Assembly (NCBI GenBank): GCA_963608705.1 | Contig: CAVDHB010000031.1 | Location: 1-26,110 of the forward strand | Length of the DNA stretch: 26,110 bases | Reading direction: 5' to 3' | From: CAVDHB01 sp963608705 | GTDB taxonomy: Bacteria > Bacteroidota > Bacteroidia > Bacteroidales > Bacteroidaceae | Shown: positions 18,501 to 25,271 of the stretch, piece by piece | Layout of the letters: every line of letters starts with the position of its first letter | How positions within the stretch are numbered: position 1 is the stretch's first letter | The notes under the pieces: generated by a model | Told to the model about the DNA's origin: nothing | Databases searched by the model: none | Seen by the model: only the letters and a program-made list of their open reading frames with translations | Translations under genes and position numbers: made by a program

Positions 18501-18740
18501 CGTTGGTTGACAAGCTCCAATTATCTTTCCATCAACAATATCACGTTTGGTTACACCCTACCGGCCAACTTGACGAAGAAAGCGTTGATTAACAAACTGC
18601 GTCTTTTCTTCACGGCTGACAACGTGGCGTTGTTCACGACACGCAAGGGATTGGATCCCCGTCAGAGTTACACCACTTCAACCACCTCCCTCTATTCTCC
18701 CATCCGGACCATTTCAGGAGGTATCAACATTACATTCTAA
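15516..18740 (+). CDS. SusC/RagA-type TonB-linked outer-membrane transporter
   Basis: The 1074-aa protein has a signal peptide ending in SWASAQ. A carboxypeptidase-D-like regulatory domain follows (about 23-95; VRVTGTVVSAEDGQPVVGASVIVPGT), then the TonB-box region LNEVVVTAYG. The plug carries KIRGIGSINASTSPLYVVDGVPF and the SusC signature DASSMAMYGARGANGIIMITTKKG. A 22-strand barrel ends in TISGGINITF. It imports an oligosaccharide or peptide across the outer membrane together with the SusD protein encoded immediately downstream. No glycoside hydrolase, protease, sigma factor or hybrid sensor is linked in this window, so the substrate cannot be inferred. The start ATG follows AAAAAGGTGAG. Confidence 0.95.
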   Translation: MNKRRMLLAACLVAASSWASAQVRVTGTVVSAEDGQPVVGASVIVPGTKVGVVTDLNGHFILTVPKGHSKVRVSSIGMTPLEVAAQENLHVALQGNASALNEVVVTAYGTTTKAAFTGSAGIMDAQQIEQRQVSNVTNALAGAVAGVQIQNDNGQPGVGAKVKIRGIGSINASTSPLYVVDGVPFDGDISSINTDDIESLTVLKDASSMAMYGARGANGIIMITTKKGKSGKATVNFTAKWGSNSRAIKNYDVLTSPAEYVERVYQSLYNYASLTGGFDATKANQWANKNLDPWQPDANGNLGGVLGYPVFTLPEGESLIGADGKLNPKATLGAKYGDYYYTPDDWSKETFHNKLRQEYNANISGSTERMNYYASFGYLDDQGVIDNSGFKRYTGRLKADYQATDWLKIGANMAYTNSNSTYPRDQDSENTTSSGNAFYLANNIASIYPMYVRGANGNILYNKAYNKPIYDYGDGNPAIFNRPFMGQANPAGQFQYDTREYLMDILSLNWFAELTPVKGLTLTARWGLNVDNTRLNTVLNPLYGQFASMGGQATQYALRNSGFDQQYIANYQHSFNGEHNIDVTVGYDGYSFEATSVSALGSYLYNPNDIYVDNTINQKNGGGDKQEYATVGYFGRINYNYKNTYFASFSYRRDGSSRFTKDNRWGNFFSGSAAWVISNESFMKDLTWVNLLKLKASVGQQGNDALLYSDGVTQNYFPAWDQYKVTGANSVFSDATLYYKGNSNLTWEKSTSYNVGIDFSLFDSRLNGSIEYFGRQSNDMLYNKPTAPILGYSSIPMNVGSMRNTGVEIDLNYDIFKTKDFSWNVNLNASFIKNKILKLHPDLNGKLISGTRILEEGESMYRFYLVKYAGVDPENGDALYWAKDDKGEEYKTHDWSIANETDRVATKDILPTVYGGFGTTVNAYGFDFSIQLSYQLGGKIYDSGYQDLMHGGDSSNMGRNWSTDIRKAWTPENKNTDVPRLDYGDNKTYQNMTSDRWLTSSNYLSINNITFGYTLPANLTKKALINKLRLFFTADNVALFTTRKGLDPRQSYTTSTTSLYSPIRTISGGINITF

Positions 18741-20450
18741 ATGAACAAGCAAATGAAATTACAATATTTCTTCCTTTCCATGGCACTTGCCGGAATGTCT
18801 CTCTCGGCATGTACCGATTTGGACACTTCCTTAGGAGGTGGTATCATCACTTCGAACACCAAAGACAGTGTACTAAGCAAATTCCCGGAGAAAGCAGAAG
18901 CGAGCGTGAACGCCATCTTCGCCCAGTTCAGCCAGTATTTCCCCGCCACAGGAGACCGCCACGACTGCGATTATGGCTACGCCAGCCTTATGCTGATGAT
19001 GGATTGCAATGGCGATGACATGGGATGTGATCCAGGGTCAGGTTACCAATGGTACGCCCCCAGCCTGCAATTGGCCGACCGTCTCTATACATCCTCAAGA
19101 TCCACCATCATGTGGAACACACTGTACAAGCAAATTGTGCCAGCCAACAACATCATCCGGACAATCGATCCGAATACACAGGAATCCTCTTCCAAAGTAT
19201 ATCTGGCCAACGCCTTGGGAGCAAGAGCTTTCAACTATTGGGTATTGGCTCAGTTGTACCAATACAACTACAAAGGCAACGAGGACAAAGCCTGCGTACC
19301 GTTGCTAACGGATAAGAACATGGACGAGGCGGCACAGAATGGTGCCAAACGCGCCACTGTGCAGGAAGTGTACACTCAAATCATGAGTGATTTGGACACA
19401 GCTATCAAATTGCTTTCAGAGGAAAACGAGAATTACGGTGGCAACACCAACACCTTGTTTGGCGCCAAAGACAACCGCTACATTAACTTGGGAGTGGCCT
19501 ACGGTCTTCGTGCCCGTGTGAACTTGACCATGCACAACTACAAAGAGGCGGCTGAAGACGCAAACAACGCCATCAAGGCTGAAGAAGCATTGGGAATGAC
19601 CAAAACCAATTTGCATCCGGGAAAGACCATCGGTTACGATGTAAGCGACTGGATGTGGGGCATTAAAATCAGCGAGACGGACGATGTGGTACAGACTGGT
19701 ATTATCAACTGGCCTTCCCATTTCTGCACCTTCTACAAGGGTGGCTATGCCAATTACTCTGGCGGTTTCCAGATAAACAAGAAGTTGTACGAAAGTATTC
19801 CTGCTTCCGATATACGAAAAGGATGGTGGTTGAATGAAGAAGGTAAGAGTGCCAACCTGACGGCAGACCAACAAGCCTGGGCAAGCCAAGTAGCCGGCGC
19901 ATACACGAATGTGAAATTCGGAGGTTATCAAGACGGTGCGCCCAGCAAAGTAGCTGCCAACAGCATTCCCTTGATGCGTATTGAGGAGATGTACCTCATC
20001 AAGGCTGAAGGACTGGCTATGAGTGGTCATGAAGCAGAAGGAAAAACGGTGCTGGAACAATTCGTCAAGAGCGAACGTGATCCTGAATATACCTGCACAG
20101 CTACTTCCGCCACAGACTTGCAAAACGAAATCTTACGCCAGCGCAGAATCGAGTTGTGGGGTGAAGGTCTTTCCTGGTTCGACATTATGCGTTTGAACAA
20201 AGGAATTGACCGCCGCGGCAGTGGTTTCGCCGAAACAGTCATCTACGACATCAAACCCACAGACCCGAATATGCTGTGGCGTATTCCTCAAGCCGAGATT
20301 CAAGCCAATCCACAGTTGAGTGATGCGGACAACAACCCAGGCGGTGCTACACCGGTGGCTGTCCCAGATAATTCAACAACGAAATCCGCTCATGTAAAGA
20401 AAGCCTCTTTCAAGGCTCCCATGGGGGGAAGACTACTCAGAGTGAAATAA
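18741..20450 (+). CDS. SusD/RagB-family nutrient-binding outer-membrane lipoprotein
   Basis: The 569-aa protein has a lipoprotein signal with lipobox LSAC, lipidated at Cys24. Helical tetratricopeptide-like segments typical of SusD follow: NTLYKQIVPANNIIRTID, LGARAFNYWVLAQLYQYNYKG, YGLRARVNLTMHNYKEAAEDANNAI. The C-terminal signature is RIEEMYLIKAEGLAMSG and later RQRRIELWGEGLSWFDIMRLNKG. It caps the SusC barrel and captures ligand at the surface. The ATG abuts the susC stop with no gap, so it is coupled; a second in-frame Met four codons on is possible. Many Gly/Asp/Cys residues at 70-100 (HDCDYGYAS, DCNGDDMGCD) look like a metal-binding or surface loop. Ligand unknown. Confidence 0.94.
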   Translation: MNKQMKLQYFFLSMALAGMSLSACTDLDTSLGGGIITSNTKDSVLSKFPEKAEASVNAIFAQFSQYFPATGDRHDCDYGYASLMLMMDCNGDDMGCDPGSGYQWYAPSLQLADRLYTSSRSTIMWNTLYKQIVPANNIIRTIDPNTQESSSKVYLANALGARAFNYWVLAQLYQYNYKGNEDKACVPLLTDKNMDEAAQNGAKRATVQEVYTQIMSDLDTAIKLLSEENENYGGNTNTLFGAKDNRYINLGVAYGLRARVNLTMHNYKEAAEDANNAIKAEEALGMTKTNLHPGKTIGYDVSDWMWGIKISETDDVVQTGIINWPSHFCTFYKGGYANYSGGFQINKKLYESIPASDIRKGWWLNEEGKSANLTADQQAWASQVAGAYTNVKFGGYQDGAPSKVAANSIPLMRIEEMYLIKAEGLAMSGHEAEGKTVLEQFVKSERDPEYTCTATSATDLQNEILRQRRIELWGEGLSWFDIMRLNKGIDRRGSGFAETVIYDIKPTDPNMLWRIPQAEIQANPQLSDADNNPGGATPVAVPDNSTTKSAHVKKASFKAPMGGRLLRVK

Positions 20451-20472
20451 TTCTCTCTTTTTTAAAATAGTA

Positions 20473-20494
20473 GAGACGCGATGAATTGCGTCTC
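20473..20494. repeat. Dispersed palindrome, copy 3
   Basis: The arms GAGACGCGAT and ATTGCGTCTC flank GA. Compared with the copy at 185-206 only one base differs (a G-T pair). Outer bases GT and AC extend the pairing. It lies 22 bp after the susD stop and just before an intrinsic terminator. Confidence 0.75.
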
Positions 20495-20508
20495 CACGAA
20501 AGCAAAGA

Positions 20509-20537
20509 AGCTCCGTTGTGAAACGGGGCTTTCTTTT
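20509..20537 (+). terminator. Intrinsic terminator of susCD
   Basis: AGCTCCGTT (20509-20517) pairs with AACGGGGCT (20522-20530), with loop GTGA and one T-G pair, followed by TTCTTTTT. It follows the palindrome after susD. Confidence 0.8.
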
Positions 20538-20671
20538 TAAGAACCTTACGGTGGACAGTATAAATTACTCAGTGGAAAAGGATTTAGTGCCTTGCAGACA
20601 ACTGTCATTAGCCTCTACAGTGTATTCCTTTGATTTTAGTAATGTGAATTGTTGCAAGTTCCGCCCTTTTG

Positions 20672-20685
20672 CCGTAAATTTACGG
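20672..20685. promoter_or_regulatory. Perfect 14-bp palindrome upstream of the first AAA/nuclease gene
   Basis: CCGTAAATTTACGG is a perfect palindrome 21 bp before the ATG at 20707. TAAATTTA inside it is one base off the TAnnTTTG consensus. It could be an operator overlapping a promoter. The second paralog lacks it. The remainder of 20538-20671 has no supported gene; an open frame through it starts in the terminator and is only an extension of the downstream gene. Confidence 0.4.
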
Positions 20686-20706
20686 GCGAAACGAAAAGAT
20701 GTGCTT

Positions 20707-22296
20707 ATGAAATACCCGATAGGAATACAGACATTTGAACAATTGCGTGAGGACGGTTATGTCTATGTGGACAAAACCCAATTAGTATATTCTCTCGTAC
20801 ATGAAGGAAAAATCTATTTTCTAAGCCGTCCACGACGGTTTGGAAAGAGTCTGCTGATTTCCACCTTGGAGAACTATTTCCTCGGGCGGAAGGAGCTGTT
20901 CAAAGGGCTGACCATTGAGAAAATGGAGACGGAATGGAAAACATACCCCGTGTTCCATATTGACTTCAACGGTTCGGATTTCAAGGTGGACGGGACGCTC
21001 GAAGACGCACTTGAAGGCTATGTGTCCGAATGGGAGGAAAAATACGGACTGACTAAACAATCCACTTCGGTCGGACGAAGATTCAAGAAAGTACTGGAGG
21101 AAGCTCACCGTCAGACGGGGCTTCGGGCAGTGGTGCTGATTGACGAATACGACAAGCCTATTCTGGATGTGCTTGACCAGGATGTCCTCATCGACTTCCA
21201 GGGTGACAAAGTCAGTCTGGAGGAGCGAAACCGCGACATACTCAAGAGCTTTTACTCCACCTTCAAACTGGCGGACCGAGACTCGCAGTTCGTCTTCCTC
21301 ACGGGAGTCACCAAGTTCTCACAGGTAAGCGTCTTCAGCGGATTCAACCAGCCGGAGGACATCAGCATGGCGCCACAATACGAGAGCCTGTGCGGAATCA
21401 CCGAGGAGGAGTTGTACGAGACCTTCGCCGAGCCTATACGGAAAATGGCGGAGGAATACCAATGCACGGAGGAAGAAATGAAACTGAAACTGAAGAAACA
21501 GTATGACGGATATCATTTCAGCAAACGCATGACAGACGTATACAACCCCTACAGCCTGCTAAACGCAATGAAAAGCTCTGACCTCCAGAACTACTGGTTC
21601 AAGACCGGCACGCCCACATACCTCATCCGACTGCTCGGACATTTCAGGGAGAACCTCAACGAGCTGACAGGCAAATACTACTCCCCGGAGGACTTTGACG
21701 ACTACAAGGCCGACGTGGAGCGGCCACTCCCCATGATTTACCAGAGCGGGTACCTCACCATCAAGGACTTCGACAGGGACATGAACACCTTCCTGCTCGA
21801 CTTCCCAAATGACGAGGTGAAGAGGGGTTTTGTGCTGCTGGCGGCCAACAACTATTTCCAGACGCGGGAGAACACCGACACATGGATACGCTCCGCCGTA
21901 ATCTCACTGCGGAAAGGCGAACTCGACAACTTCCGTGAGCAACTTACCTCCTTCCTATCCAGCATCCCCTACTCCATGCGGCGTAAGGAGAATGAAAGGG
22001 AAAAGGAGCGTTATTTCCATTACACCTTCTATTTGATTATGAGACTCATCAGCGTCTACACCGTCTATACCGAGAAGCAACAGAGTCACGGACGGGTGGA
22101 CTGCATCGTGGAGACAAAAGACTACGTGTACATCTTCGAGTTCAAGCTGGACGGAACAGCGGAGGAGGCGTTACGGCAGATTGAAGAGAAAGGATACGCC
22201 AAACCCTACGCCACCGACAATCGCCCCGTATATAAAATAGGAGTGAGTTTCTCCTCCGAGACAGGGACGGTCTGTGATTGGAAGGATTGTCTTTAA
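20707..22296 (+). CDS. AAA-ATPase-like / PD-(D/E)XK nuclease-like protein, paralog 1
   Basis: The 529-aa protein combines an N-terminal AAA-ATPase-like domain (family PF09820) with a C-terminal PD-(D/E)XK nuclease-like domain (family PF08011). The P-loop variant RPRRFGKS is at 41-48 and Walker B AVVLIDEYDKPILD at 141-154. Near the C terminus, GRVDCIVET and YIFEFKLDG give the nuclease-type Asp465, Glu478 and Lys480. No signal peptide. Such proteins are numerous in Bacteroidota genomes, often in tandem; their function is not established and defence or mobile-element roles are guesses. The ATG at 20707 is chosen because the paralog starts identically (MKYPIGIQTF) and the longer frame runs through a terminator. 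A near-copy follows after 32 bp. Confidence 0.85.
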   Translation: MKYPIGIQTFEQLREDGYVYVDKTQLVYSLVHEGKIYFLSRPRRFGKSLLISTLENYFLGRKELFKGLTIEKMETEWKTYPVFHIDFNGSDFKVDGTLEDALEGYVSEWEEKYGLTKQSTSVGRRFKKVLEEAHRQTGLRAVVLIDEYDKPILDVLDQDVLIDFQGDKVSLEERNRDILKSFYSTFKLADRDSQFVFLTGVTKFSQVSVFSGFNQPEDISMAPQYESLCGITEEELYETFAEPIRKMAEEYQCTEEEMKLKLKKQYDGYHFSKRMTDVYNPYSLLNAMKSSDLQNYWFKTGTPTYLIRLLGHFRENLNELTGKYYSPEDFDDYKADVERPLPMIYQSGYLTIKDFDRDMNTFLLDFPNDEVKRGFVLLAANNYFQTRENTDTWIRSAVISLRKGELDNFREQLTSFLSSIPYSMRRKENEREKERYFHYTFYLIMRLISVYTVYTEKQQSHGRVDCIVETKDYVYIFEFKLDGTAEEALRQIEEKGYAKPYATDNRPVYKIGVSFSSETGTVCDWKDCL

Positions 22297-22328
22297 CACC
22301 TTGAGTTGTACATTAAAAAAGAGTCATT

Positions 22329-23933
22329 ATGAAATACCCGATAGGAATACAAACATTTGATAAATTACGTGAGGACGGTTATGTCTATGTGGACAAAACC
22401 GAGCTGATATACTCTCTTGTACATGAAGGGACAATCTATTTTCTGAGCCGTCCCCGACGGTTCGGCAAGAGTCTGCTGATTTCCACCTTGGAGAACTATT
22501 TTCTCGGACGGAAGGAGCTGTTCAAAGGACTGGCTATTGAGAAAATGGAGACGGAATGGAAAGAATATCCCGTATTCCATATTGACTTCAACGGCTCGGA
22601 TTTCAAGGTGGACGGGACATTGGAGAAGCGTTTGAGGAGTTATATTAGCAGATGGGAGCAGCAGTACGGTGTGACTTCTGATGCAGAAGAAGACTTAGGC
22701 ACAAAGTTCAGTACCCTGCTTTCCGAGGCTCACCGCCAGACGGGACTTCGGGCGGTGGTGTTGATAGACGAATACGACAAACCCATTCTGGACGTGCTTG
22801 ACCAGAATGTCCTCATCGATTTCCAAGGCGAAAAAGTCAGTTTGGAGGAGAGAAACCGAGACATACTCAAGAGCTTCTACTCCACCTTCAAACTGGCGGA
22901 CCGCGACTTGCAGTTCGTTTTCCTCACGGGAGTCACCAAGTTCTCACAGGTAAGCGTCTTCAGCGGATTCAACCNNNNNNNNNNNNNNNNNNNNNNNNNN
23001 NNNNNNNNNNNNNNNNNNNNNNNNNNNNNNNNNNNNNNNNNNNNNNNNNNNNNNNNNNNNNNNNNNNNNNNNNNNNNNNNNNNNNNNNNNNNNNNNNNNN
23101 NNNNNNNNNNNNNNNNNNNNNNNNNNNNNNNNNNNNNNNNNNNNNNNNNNNNNNNNNNNNNNNNNNNNNNNNNNNNNNNNNNNNNNNNNNNNNNNNNNNN
23201 NNNNNNNNNNNNNNNNNNNNNNNNNNNNNNNNNNNNNNNNNNNNNNNNNNNNNNNNNNNNNNNNNNNNNNNNNNNNNNNNNNNNNNNNNNNNNNNNNNNN
23301 NNNNNNNNNNNNNNNNNNNNNNNNNNNNNNNNNNNNNNNNNNNNNNNNNNNNNNNNNNNNNNNNNNNNNNNNNNNNNNNNNNNNNNNNNNNNNNNNNNNN
23401 NNNNNNNNNNNNNNNNNNNNNNNNNNNNNNNNNNNNNNNNNNNNNNNNNNNNNNNNNNNNNNNNNNNNNNNNNNNNNNNNNNNNNNNNNNNNNNNNNNNN
23501 NNNNNNNNNNNNNNNNNNNNNNNNNNNNNNNNNNNNNNNNNNNNNNNNNNNNNNNNNNNNNNNNNNNNNNNNNNNNNNNNNNNNNNNNNNNNNNNNNNNN
23601 NNNNNNNNNNNNNNNNNNNNNNNNNNNNNNNNNNNNNNNNTCCATTACACCTTCTATTTGATTATGAGACTCATCAGCGTCTACACCGTCTATACGGAAA
23701 AACAGCAGAGCCACGGACGGGTGGACTGCATCGTGGAGACCAAAGACTACGTGTATATCTTCGAGTTCAAGCTCGACGGAACGGCGGAGGAGGCGTTACG
23801 GCAGATTGAGGAGAAGGGATACGCCACTCCCTACACTACGGATACTCGCCCCGTATATAAAATAGGAGTGAGTTTCTCCTCCGAGACAGGAACAGTCAGT
23901 GATTGGAAGGATTGTCTTCACAATCATAAGTAA
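22329..23933 (+). CDS. AAA-ATPase-like / PD-(D/E)XK nuclease-like protein, paralog 2 (contains N gap)
   Basis: It has the same start (MKYPIGIQTF), P-loop (RPRRFGKS), Walker B (VLIDEYDKPILD) and C-terminal nuclease motif (DYVYIFEFKLDG) as paralog 1. Visible parts are near-identical except a block at about residues 99-133, and four extra C-terminal residues (HNHK). Total length would be 534 aa. The middle, 22975-23640, is unsequenced (666 N), so intactness rests on the frame matching across a gap whose length equals the homologous stretch of paralog 1. The gene sits 32 bp after paralog 1 and may be read from the same transcript; an own promoter was not seen. Confidence 0.75.
   Translation: MKYPIGIQTFDKLREDGYVYVDKTELIYSLVHEGTIYFLSRPRRFGKSLLISTLENYFLGRKELFKGLAIEKMETEWKEYPVFHIDFNGSDFKVDGTLEKRLRSYISRWEQQYGVTSDAEEDLGTKFSTLLSEAHRQTGLRAVVLIDEYDKPILDVLDQNVLIDFQGEKVSLEERNRDILKSFYSTFKLADRDLQFVFLTGVTKFSQVSVFSGFNXXXXXXXXXXXXXXXXXXXXXXXXXXXXXXXXXXXXXXXXXXXXXXXXXXXXXXXXXXXXXXXXXXXXXXXXXXXXXXXXXXXXXXXXXXXXXXXXXXXXXXXXXXXXXXXXXXXXXXXXXXXXXXXXXXXXXXXXXXXXXXXXXXXXXXXXXXXXXXXXXXXXXXXXXXXXXXXXXXXXXXXXXXXXXXXXXXXXXXXXXXXXXXXXXXXXXXXXXXXXXXXHYTFYLIMRLISVYTVYTEKQQSHGRVDCIVETKDYVYIFEFKLDGTAEEALRQIEEKGYATPYTTDTRPVYKIGVSFSSETGTVSDWKDCLHNHK
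22975..23640. other. Assembly gap (666 N) inside paralog 2
   Basis: The unknown bases begin at the point that matches 21350 in paralog 1 and end at the point that matches 22015, where the equivalent stretch is also exactly 666 bp. The bases flanking the gap are identical to paralog 1 on both sides. The gap therefore most likely hides a segment too similar to paralog 1 to be assembled. Confidence 0.95.
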
Positions 23934-23991
23934 ACAAATGCGGATTTGACACAATGTAGACTCGTTCATAAGGCAATATACTTCAAATGCT

Positions 23992-24111
23992 GATGAATAC
24001 GGCTTCGATGGTCAATGAATACGGCTTCGATGGTCAATGAATATAGCTTCGATGGCTAATGAATATAGCTTCGATGGTCAATGAATACGGCTTCGATGGC
24101 TGATGAAGTAG
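23992..24111. repeat. 22-bp tandem repeat array, five full units plus a partial
   Basis: Units start at 23992, 24014, 24036, 24058 and 24080, then GATGAAGTAG. The common core is ATGAATAYRGCTTCGATGG. Units vary only at the first base (G/A), bases 9-10 (CG or TA) and the last two (TC or CT). There are no spacers, so it is not CRISPR. The 22-bp period is not a multiple of three and no supported gene crosses it. It lies 58 bp after the second AAA/nuclease gene. The rest of 23934-24209 shows no gene. Confidence 0.9.
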
Positions 24112-24209
24112 TATTGCTTTTTTATGGGTCTTTAAGGCAGGATATAAATCTAAATGCAGCACAGTCTATGTAGCGACTTGTAACTTGTCGTCCGGCAAAA
24201 TGCACACAA

Positions 24210-24754
24210 CTAATCAGCGAAAGATTTCAAGTCAAAGTAGAGCAATCGTGTCGCTTCTCCTGCATCATCATCGTTCAGAGGAATAAAACCATTCTTCTCA
24301 TAGAATGGAAGAGCAGCAGCGTATGCGTCCACCGTCAAGAAACGGCATCCTGTCTTATTGTCCGCAATGAAGTAGCTTTTTATAAAATCAAGCAACTTCG
24401 AACCTATGTGCAGCCCCTTAGCTGAGACATCCACCCCAAGACGGCAAATCTTGGCGGCAGGATAGCTCTTCAACCTCTTCTCGTTCACGAAACGGTGTTT
24501 ACGGAATCGATTAAAATCCGTCTTGCTTTCGAAATCGCTCAACGAAATCCTGTCATTGGCCAAGCTGAAGTATGCAACTGTCTTTTCAATGTTGCGACTA
24601 TCAACCACTGCATAACTAACAGCAGTAGTTCATCCCTATAAAGACTTGCTTCCTTAAGGAGGAACTCGTTCAAATCATCATCTCCACAATCAAAAGAATC
24701 TGATTCAAAGTTCTCCCCTGTTTCTATCCGATAAATCTTGATATTATCAAGCAT
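24210..24754 (-). pseudogene. GNAT-family acetyltransferase, frameshifted
   Basis: Two overlapping frames together give one GNAT N-acetyltransferase of about 180 aa. The N-terminal part (24754 to about 24625) reads MLDNIKIYRIETGENF then FDCGDDDLNEFLLKEASLYRDELL. The rest (to 24210) reads AVSYAVVDSRNIEKTVAYFSL and on to LKSFAD. The acetyl-CoA loop is CRLGVDVSAKGLHIGSKLL; FYEKNGFIPL is the usual C-terminal motif. One missing base around 24620-24630 restores the full protein. The C-terminal frame could start at a GTG (24608) but would lack the first strands. The start overlaps the upstream small gene by 8 bp, an arrangement like GNAT toxin-antitoxin pairs, in which the enzyme acetylates aminoacyl-tRNA. 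Real mutation or sequencing error cannot be separated here. Confidence 0.8.
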
Positions 24755-24962
24755 TATGTCCTATTTTTATAATGCAAGGAGGTAATTTACCTTCACGTCT
24801 ATCCTTCTCACCTGCTTTCAATGCAGCCATCATGATATGATAGTTCTTCAACCTTCTATCTCGTTGCTCAGAAGTTTCCTTAGGAGGATTTTTCATTCTC
24901 TCCTCGAACCGCCGTGCATCCTTACCAAACAGTATAGGTGTTTCTTTTACAGGTCTTGCCAT
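24747..24962 (-). CDS. Small charged protein, candidate antitoxin of the GNAT gene
   Basis: The 71-aa protein starts MARPVKETPILFGKDARRFE and is rich in Lys, Arg and Glu, with a helical middle (KETSEQRDRRLKNYHIMMAALKAG). No ribbon-helix-helix or HTH signature is clear, unlike the DUF1778 antitoxins of known GNAT toxins. It resembles small Bacteroidota proteins I remember with the same MARPxKETP start, found near GNAT genes. The stop overlaps the start of the acetyltransferase by 8 bp, which implies coupled translation. A promoter and a hairpin lie upstream. Role as antitoxin is inference from size, charge and gene order. Confidence 0.65.
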   Translation of the reverse strand: MARPVKETPILFGKDARRFEERMKNPPKETSEQRDRRLKNYHIMMAALKAGEKDRREGKLPPCIIKIGHNA

Positions 24963-24987
24963 AGTTTGTTCCGTTATTCAATGATTT

Positions 24988-25016
24988 ATGAGAAAATAAG
25001 GATCTCATTTTCTTAT
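24988..25016 (-). promoter_or_regulatory. Hairpin in the leader of the candidate antitoxin gene
   Basis: ATGAGAAAAT (24988-24997) pairs with ATTTTCTTAT (25007-25016), 10 bp with one G-T pair and a 9-nt loop. It lies 26-54 bp before the start codon at 24962 and downstream of the promoter. It could be an operator or an RNA structure. Confidence 0.45.
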
Positions 25017-25082
25017 TGCACAATAAAAACGCAGTACTGCCGTGGTACGAATCATCGAGAGACTTGGCAGAAACTGATGTCG

Positions 25083-25115
25083 CAAAAATACAACTTTTAT
25101 TCCATACCACCCAAC
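25083..25115 (-). promoter_or_regulatory. Candidate promoter of the small gene/GNAT pair
   Basis: On the minus strand TATTTTTG (25083-25090) matches TAnnTTTG, and GTTG (25112-25115) lies 21 bp upstream in the -33 position (consensus TTTG). Leader length to the ATG at 24962 is about 115 nt. No coding region is supported between 24963 and 25229; short frames there are not convincing. Confidence 0.5.
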
Positions 25116-25229
25116 TTTTGCGGACGTTTTTACCTCAAGGCCCTCAATAAGATGGGATGCTATAAAAGATTCAAGTTTCATGTTACCAAAACTTGATTTA
25201 CATGAACAAGACATCTGGATAAATATTGA

Positions 25230-25261
25230 AAAATCCCCCGGTCTTCACAGACAAGGGGATT
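25230..25261 (-). terminator. Intrinsic terminator, minus strand
   Basis: AATCCCC and GGGGATT (25232-25238, 25255-25261) flank an inner stem GTCT/AGAC (25241-25244, 25249-25252) with a 4-nt loop. On the minus strand the stem is followed by TTT. It ends the unit holding the 87-aa gene and the remnants below. Confidence 0.75.
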
Positions 25262-25271
25262 CAGAGTTCTT

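Noticed and set aside
15516..20450. Full polysaccharide utilisation locus
   Set aside because: Only susC and susD are present; no CAZyme, SusE/F or regulator gene flanks them.
20518..20706. N-terminal extension of the first AAA/nuclease protein
   Set aside because: The extension begins with a GTG inside the susCD terminator, and the paralog starts at the equivalent of 20707.
20707..23933. Insertion sequence or transposase pair
   Set aside because: No DDE, serine or HUH transposase motif and no terminal inverted repeats; the AAA plus EFK nuclease motifs explain the proteins.
23992..24111. Possible CRISPR array
   Set aside because: Units of 22 bp are directly adjacent with no spacers, and no cas genes are present.
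24837..25196. Plus-strand ORF of 119 aa
   Set aside because: It runs antisense to the 71-aa gene and its promoter, and its product has no recognisable pattern.
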